This document shows, piece by piece, positions 60,047-64,000 of a stretch of DNA of 64,000 nucleotides. How positions within the stretch are numbered: the first letter of the stretch is position 1; every line of letters starts with the position of its first letter. The stretch comes from Arenimonas daejeonensis. GTDB lineage: Bacteria > Pseudomonadota > Gammaproteobacteria > Xanthomonadales > Xanthomonadaceae. The notes below the pieces were generated by a model. That model made no database searches, had not been told where the DNA came from, and saw nothing but the letters and a program-made list of their open reading frames with translations. The translations under genes were made by a program, and so were the position numbers. The DNA is taken from positions 2,356,001 through 2,420,000 of the forward strand of contig NZ_CP042453.1 in NCBI RefSeq assembly GCF_007993735.1, given 5' to 3'.

Positions 60047-62762
60047 ATGGGGATGGGAATGGGCTGGATCCTGGGGATCATCGGGGCTGTGTTGGGCGCG
60101 TTTTTCGGCGCCGTGGGCGAAGAAGTGCTGGGCTTCATGGGGGCGCCCTGGTCGGCGCCGTGCTGGGCATGGCCTTGGGCCAACGGAGTCGCCTGGCCGC
60201 ACTGGAACAACGCCTGACCCGCATCGAAGCCCTGTCGCGGCGTCCGGGCGAAGCCGCGGCGGCCCCCGCGCCACAGCCCGCGCCACCCCGGAAACCCCGC
60301 AGGTTGCCGCTGCCGCGCCGATTCCGGGCAGTGCCGGCCCGGTGCCAGCCCCCGACGCCGCTGCTGCCCCGCGTGCGGAACCGCCACCGATGCCCGCGGC
60401 AGCGGCACGCACGGAAATACCGACCGCCTGGACCCGCACGGAACCCGACACGCAGGAACCCGCCGAGCCCACCGGACCCGACGCGCTTGAACGCGCCGTG
60501 GCTGTCGTGCGCGGCTGGCTGTTCGAAGGCAACGTGCCGGTGAAGCTGGGCGTGCTGGTGCTGATGTTCGGCATCGCCGCCGCCATCAAGTACGCCGCCG
60601 ATGCCGGCTGGCTGACGATGCCGATCGAGTTCCGCCTCGCCGGCATCGCCGCCGGCGCCATCGCCGGCCTGGTCTGGGGCCTGCGCAGCGCCGCCGAACG
60701 ACCGGCCTTCGGCCTTAGCCTGCAGGGCGGCGCCATCGGCATCCTGCTGCTGGTGGTGTTCGCGGCCTTCCGCAACTACGGCGTGCTGGACGCCATGCCG
60801 GCCTTCGCCCTGATCGTGATCCTGGTCGCCGGCGCCAGCGTGCTGGCGGTGAAACAGGACGCACCCGCACTCGCCGTGCTGGGCTTCATCGGCGGCTACC
60901 TGGCGCCGGTGCTGCTGTCCACCGGCAGCGGCAACCACGTGGCTTTGTTTTCGTATTACGCGGTACTCAACGCCGCCGTGTTCGCCATCGCCTGGAAGCG
61001 GCCGTGGCGGGCGCTGAACCTGGTGGGTTTCGTCTTCACCTTCGCCATCGGCGGCCTGTGGGGCGCGAAGTACTACCAGCCCGACAAGTTCGCCACCGTC
61101 GAACCCTTCCTGATCCTGTTCTTCCTGTTCTACGTCGCCATCCCGGTGCTGTACGCGCTGGCCGGCCGGCAGAAGAACGGCAAGGTGGACGGCACCCTGC
61201 TGTTCGGCACGCCGCTGCTGGCCTTCCCGATGCAGGTCGGGCTGCTGGGCGACGACCGCTTCGGGCTGGCGGCGAGCGCGGTGTTCGTGGCCGGCATCTT
61301 CGCCGGGCTGGCGTTGTGGGCGCAGCGCAACCAGCGCCTGCGCGACCTGGCGCAGAGCGCGGCCGGCATGGGCGTGGTGTTCGCCACGCTGGCGGTCCCG
61401 CTGGCCTTGACCGCACGCTGGACCTCGGCCGCCTGGACGCTGCAGGGCGCGGGCATGGTCTGGCTGGGCCTGCGGCAGGAACGCCGCCTGGTGCGCTGGA
61501 CCGGCCTGGTGCTGCTGGTGCTGGCCAGCTTCGCCTGGATGGTGAGCCTGTTCGACTGGAACATGGGCATCGAGGACCGCTTCCTGGTCAACGGCCACGC
61601 CATGAACCTGGGCCTGCTGACGCTGGGCTGGATGGCCGCGAGCTGGTTCTACCAGCGCGCCGGCCGGGCGGTGGCGCTGCAGGTCCTGCTGTTCCTGGGC
61701 GGCCTGTTCTGGTGGAGCCTGCTGGGCATCCGCGAGATCGACATCAATCTGTCGCCGCGGTTCGATGCGCTGTATTACGGCGGCTTCGCCCTGGTGACTG
61801 CGGCGCTGGCGGCACTGCTGCGCAAGCCCCTGGCCTGGCCGCGCCTGTCTTGGCCGCTGGCCGCTTCGGTGGCGTTGATGCTGCCGCTGTCGTTCGCCTC
61901 GCAGGAACACGACCTCATTACCCTGTTCGACGCCCCGCTGGCGCTGTGGTGGGTGCTGCTGGCGCTGGCCCTGCCCACCCTGGCCGCGCTGCGCGAGCCG
62001 CGCTCGCGTTTGCTGCCGGTGGCGCACATCGCCTGGCTGATGGCAGTGGCTTCGGCGGCCGGCATCACGCTGATGCGCGTGCTGCACGATCGCAGCGCCC
62101 TGGCCGATGGCTGGCTGTTGCCGGCGGTGATGGCACCGCTGGCCTTGCTGTTCTATCTGGCATGGAAGCAGCCGGCACTGGCCGGCTGGCCAGTCGCCGG
62201 CGAGTTCCCGCGCTGGCGCCGCGTGTGGCTGGCGATCGCCGGAGCCGGCCTTGGCCTGGCCTGGCTGCTGGGCAATTTCCTGCCGGGCGACAGCGACCCC
62301 CTGCCCTGGCTGCCGCTGCTCAATCCGCTGGAAATGTCGCTGCTGCTGGGCCTGGTGGTGGCCGCGGCCGCGCTGCGTTCGCACGCCGATCCACACCGCC
62401 TGGGCAGTCTGGCCTGGGCCGGCGCGGCGCTGTTCCTGCTGACGATGTCGGTGCTGCGCGCCTGCCACCAGCTGGGCGATCTGCCCTGGTCGGCCGACCT
62501 GCTGTCCGAAACACTGGCCCAGACCAGCCTCACCGTGGCCTGGTGCGTAGCCGGCGTCACCGCCTGGATCCTCGGCTCGCGCCGCCGCGACCGCCCGCTG
62601 TGGTGGCTGGGTGCGGCCCTGCTGGGCGTGGTGCTGCTGAAGCTGCTGATCGTCGACCGCCAGTTCGTCGGCAACATCACCGGCATCGTGTCCTTCGTCG
62701 TCGTGGGCCTGCTGCTGATCGTGGTCGGCCGCATCGCCCCCACCCCACCCCGTTCGGAGTAA
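60047..62762 (+). CDS. DUF2339 polytopic membrane protein (frameshifted near 60140 and 60287)
   Basis: About 905 residues. An N-terminal hydrophobic segment (GWILGIIGAVLGAFFGAVG) is followed by ALVGAVLGMALGQRSRLAALEQRL, a Pro/Ala-rich linker and then about 20 predicted membrane helices, e.g. PVKLGVLVLMFGIAAAIKYA. This is the DUF2339 layout. Two bases are missing: one G in a G run near 60140 and one C in CCCC near 60287. The start is ATG 60047; two more in-frame ATG follow at 60053 and 60059. A DUF3999 gene follows 4 bp after the stop, the usual partner. Confidence 0.82.
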
Positions 62763-62766
62763 ACGC

Positions 62767-64000
62767 ATGCGCTCGATGTTGATGCTGGGTCTGCTGGCAA
62801 CCGGTTTCGCGCAGGCCGCGACGCCGAACGATTACGCCTGGCAATGGCCGATCCAGGCCGATGGCGATGCCGCCGCCTACGTGCTTGAACTCGATGCCGA
62901 AGTACTGGCCGACGTACAGCGCAGCGACCTGCGCGACCTGGCGGTGTTCAACGCCCGGGGCGAGGCCGTGCCCTTCGCGTCCTGGCCGCCGAAACCCCAG
63001 GACGAGGCCGTGCGCGAACCGCTGGCCTGGCTGCGCGTGCCCCTGCCCGCCCCCGGCCAGCCCGAAAGCCTGGCGCTGCGGCTGGAGCGCGACAGTGATG
63101 GCCGCCTGCGCGGCCTGGACCTGCGCACCAGCGAAAACACGCCGCCGCCTGCCGAACGCCACGACCTGCTGGTGGACCGCGGCGAAGAAGAGCCGCCCGC
63201 CTTGTCGCGCCTGCATGTGCAGCTTGGCGAAGGCGCCGCGCTGCCGGTGAACCTGCGCGTGCGGATCAGCGCCTCCGACGACCTGGCCGACTGGCAACTG
63301 CTCGGCAGCGGCCTGCCCCTGGTCGCGCTGGACGACAACGGCCTGCGCATCGAACGCCTGCAGCTGGACATCGGCAGCACGCAGGCACGCTACCTGCGTT
63401 TGAGCATCGAAAACGATGGCCACTGGCCCGTGATCGCCGCGCTGCAGGCCGAACGCCGCGTGGCCGGCGGCGACGAGCGCGCCTGGAAGTCGCTCGAACT
63501 CACCGGCACGCCCGTCGCCGACCAGCCCGGCACGTTCACCTACACCAGCCCCGCGCCGGTGGCCGTCGAACGGGTGGACCTGCGCCTGGCCGCCGGCAAT
63601 TCCGTGTCCGCCGTGCAGCTGACCGCCCGCGACCCCGGCACCGACTGGTGGCGCGGCGTCGCCGGTTTCACCGCTTTCCGCCTCGGTAGCGGCAGCGACG
63701 AAGTGCGCCACGTGGCGCCCGTCATCAGCCCGCTTCGCGACCGCGAATGGCAGGTCAGCACCCGGCCTGCGCTGGCCCAGGCGCCAAGCCTGGTGTTGTC
63801 CTACCGCCCCGAACGGTTCGTGATGCTGGCCCAGGGCGAAGGCCCCTACGTGCTGGTGGCCGGCAGCGTGCGTGCCAGCCGTGAGGACTATCCGGTGCAG
63901 GCCGCCCTGGCGGCATCGAGCACGCCGCCGCAACCGGCGACGCTGGGCGCGAGGAGCGAAGCCGGTGGCCAGGCAGCGCTGGAGCCGGAACGTGGCGAGG
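62767..64000 (+). CDS. DUF3999 protein, N-terminal part (runs off the window)
   Basis: 411 residues visible, no stop. The signal peptide MRSMLMLGLLATGFAQAA is followed by a beta-rich extracytoplasmic domain (DYAWQWPIQADGDAAAYVLE and LDIGSTQARYLRLSIEN), matching DUF3999. It is encoded 4 bp after the DUF2339 gene. A C-terminal membrane helix expected for the family would lie beyond the window. The function of the pair is unknown; an envelope role is inferred from topology. Confidence 0.78.
   Translation, partial: MRSMLMLGLLATGFAQAATPNDYAWQWPIQADGDAAAYVLELDAEVLADVQRSDLRDLAVFNARGEAVPFASWPPKPQDEAVREPLAWLRVPLPAPGQPESLALRLERDSDGRLRGLDLRTSENTPPPAERHDLLVDRGEEEPPALSRLHVQLGEGAALPVNLRVRISASDDLADWQLLGSGLPLVALDDNGLRIERLQLDIGSTQARYLRLSIENDGHWPVIAALQAERRVAGGDERAWKSLELTGTPVADQPGTFTYTSPAPVAVERVDLRLAAGNSVSAVQLTARDPGTDWWRGVAGFTAFRLGSGSDEVRHVAPVISPLRDREWQVSTRPALAQAPSLVLSYRPERFVMLAQGEGPYVLVAGSVRASREDYPVQAALAASSTPPQPATLGARSEAGGQAALEPERGE

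Noticed and set aside
60135-62768. 877-codon open frame on the minus strand opposite the DUF2339 gene
   Set aside because: Gln/His/Arg-rich composition without hydrophobic or domain structure; complement of a membrane protein gene.

Overview
ORGANISM. The window is GC-rich (roughly two thirds G+C by eye) gammaproteobacterial chromosome, most likely Lysobacterales/Xanthomonadales. The indications are a his operon headed by a TrpR-like repressor with bifunctional hisB and hisIE, a Tat-exported HiPIP, an EF-P paralogue of the YeiP/EfpL type, pilU, a leucine-degradation gene set with leucine dehydrogenase, and many short GC-rich palindromic repeats. No rRNA, phage, transposase or CRISPR was seen. 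There is one tRNA, Pro(CGG).

LAYOUT. 1-655: end of a lipid-linked sugar transferase and a LAB_N membrane protein. 694-2584: two-component pair. 2691-6172: DUF4287/DUF5655 gene, then an SPFH/SHOCT + zinc-ribbon + small membrane protein cassette resembling an envelope-stress module. 6180-11366: defence-like islet with a HigBA-type toxin-antitoxin pair, an AspBHI-like modification-dependent nuclease and a membrane-anchored NACHT/STAND ATPase; the nuclease and ATPase are visibly more A/T-rich, and a GC-rich alpha/beta hydrolase sits between them. 11420-15140: fused isobutyryl-CoA mutase icmF. 15264-18669: sulfotransferase, unknown protein and pilU. 18670-19126 is the only gene-free stretch over 300 bases; it holds a candidate structured RNA. 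19127-34754: branched-chain amino acid catabolism (leucine dehydrogenase, isovaleryl-CoA dehydrogenase, thiolase, both methylcrotonyl-CoA carboxylase subunits, methylglutaconyl-CoA hydratase, HMG-CoA lyase, HSD10-like SDR), interrupted by TPR, lipoprotein, GGDEF-EAL and GNAT genes. 34859-40763: efpL, NUDIX, two APC permeases, rmuC, HiPIP. 40879-42772: methionine salvage mtnB-mtnD-mtnC. 42799-45347: C13 peptidase converging on a calcineurin-like phosphoesterase. 45390-52814: complete his operon (repressor-hisGDCBHAFIE, minus strand). 52920-58230: GGDEF sensor, histidine/aromatic ammonia-lyase, hisS, tRNA-Pro. 58282-64000: TolB-like/TPR membrane protein, DUF2339 and DUF3999 proteins.

HOW THE GENES FIT. 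Leucine is deaminated by Ldh and oxidised through isovaleryl-, methylcrotonyl-, methylglutaconyl- and HMG-CoA to acetyl-CoA and acetoacetate; IcmF handles isobutyryl/butyryl-CoA. The his operon, hisS and a HAL-type lyase put histidine synthesis, charging and possible breakdown within 13 kb.

QUALITY WARNING. Over twenty otherwise well-conserved genes carry one or two single-base frameshifts, mostly one missing base in a short G or C run, and mtnB has an extra in-frame TGA. Two frameshifts look like insertions, the rest like deletions. This is best read as uncorrected sequencing error, not gene decay. Gene spans below run from the inferred true start to the inferred true stop and name the break position.
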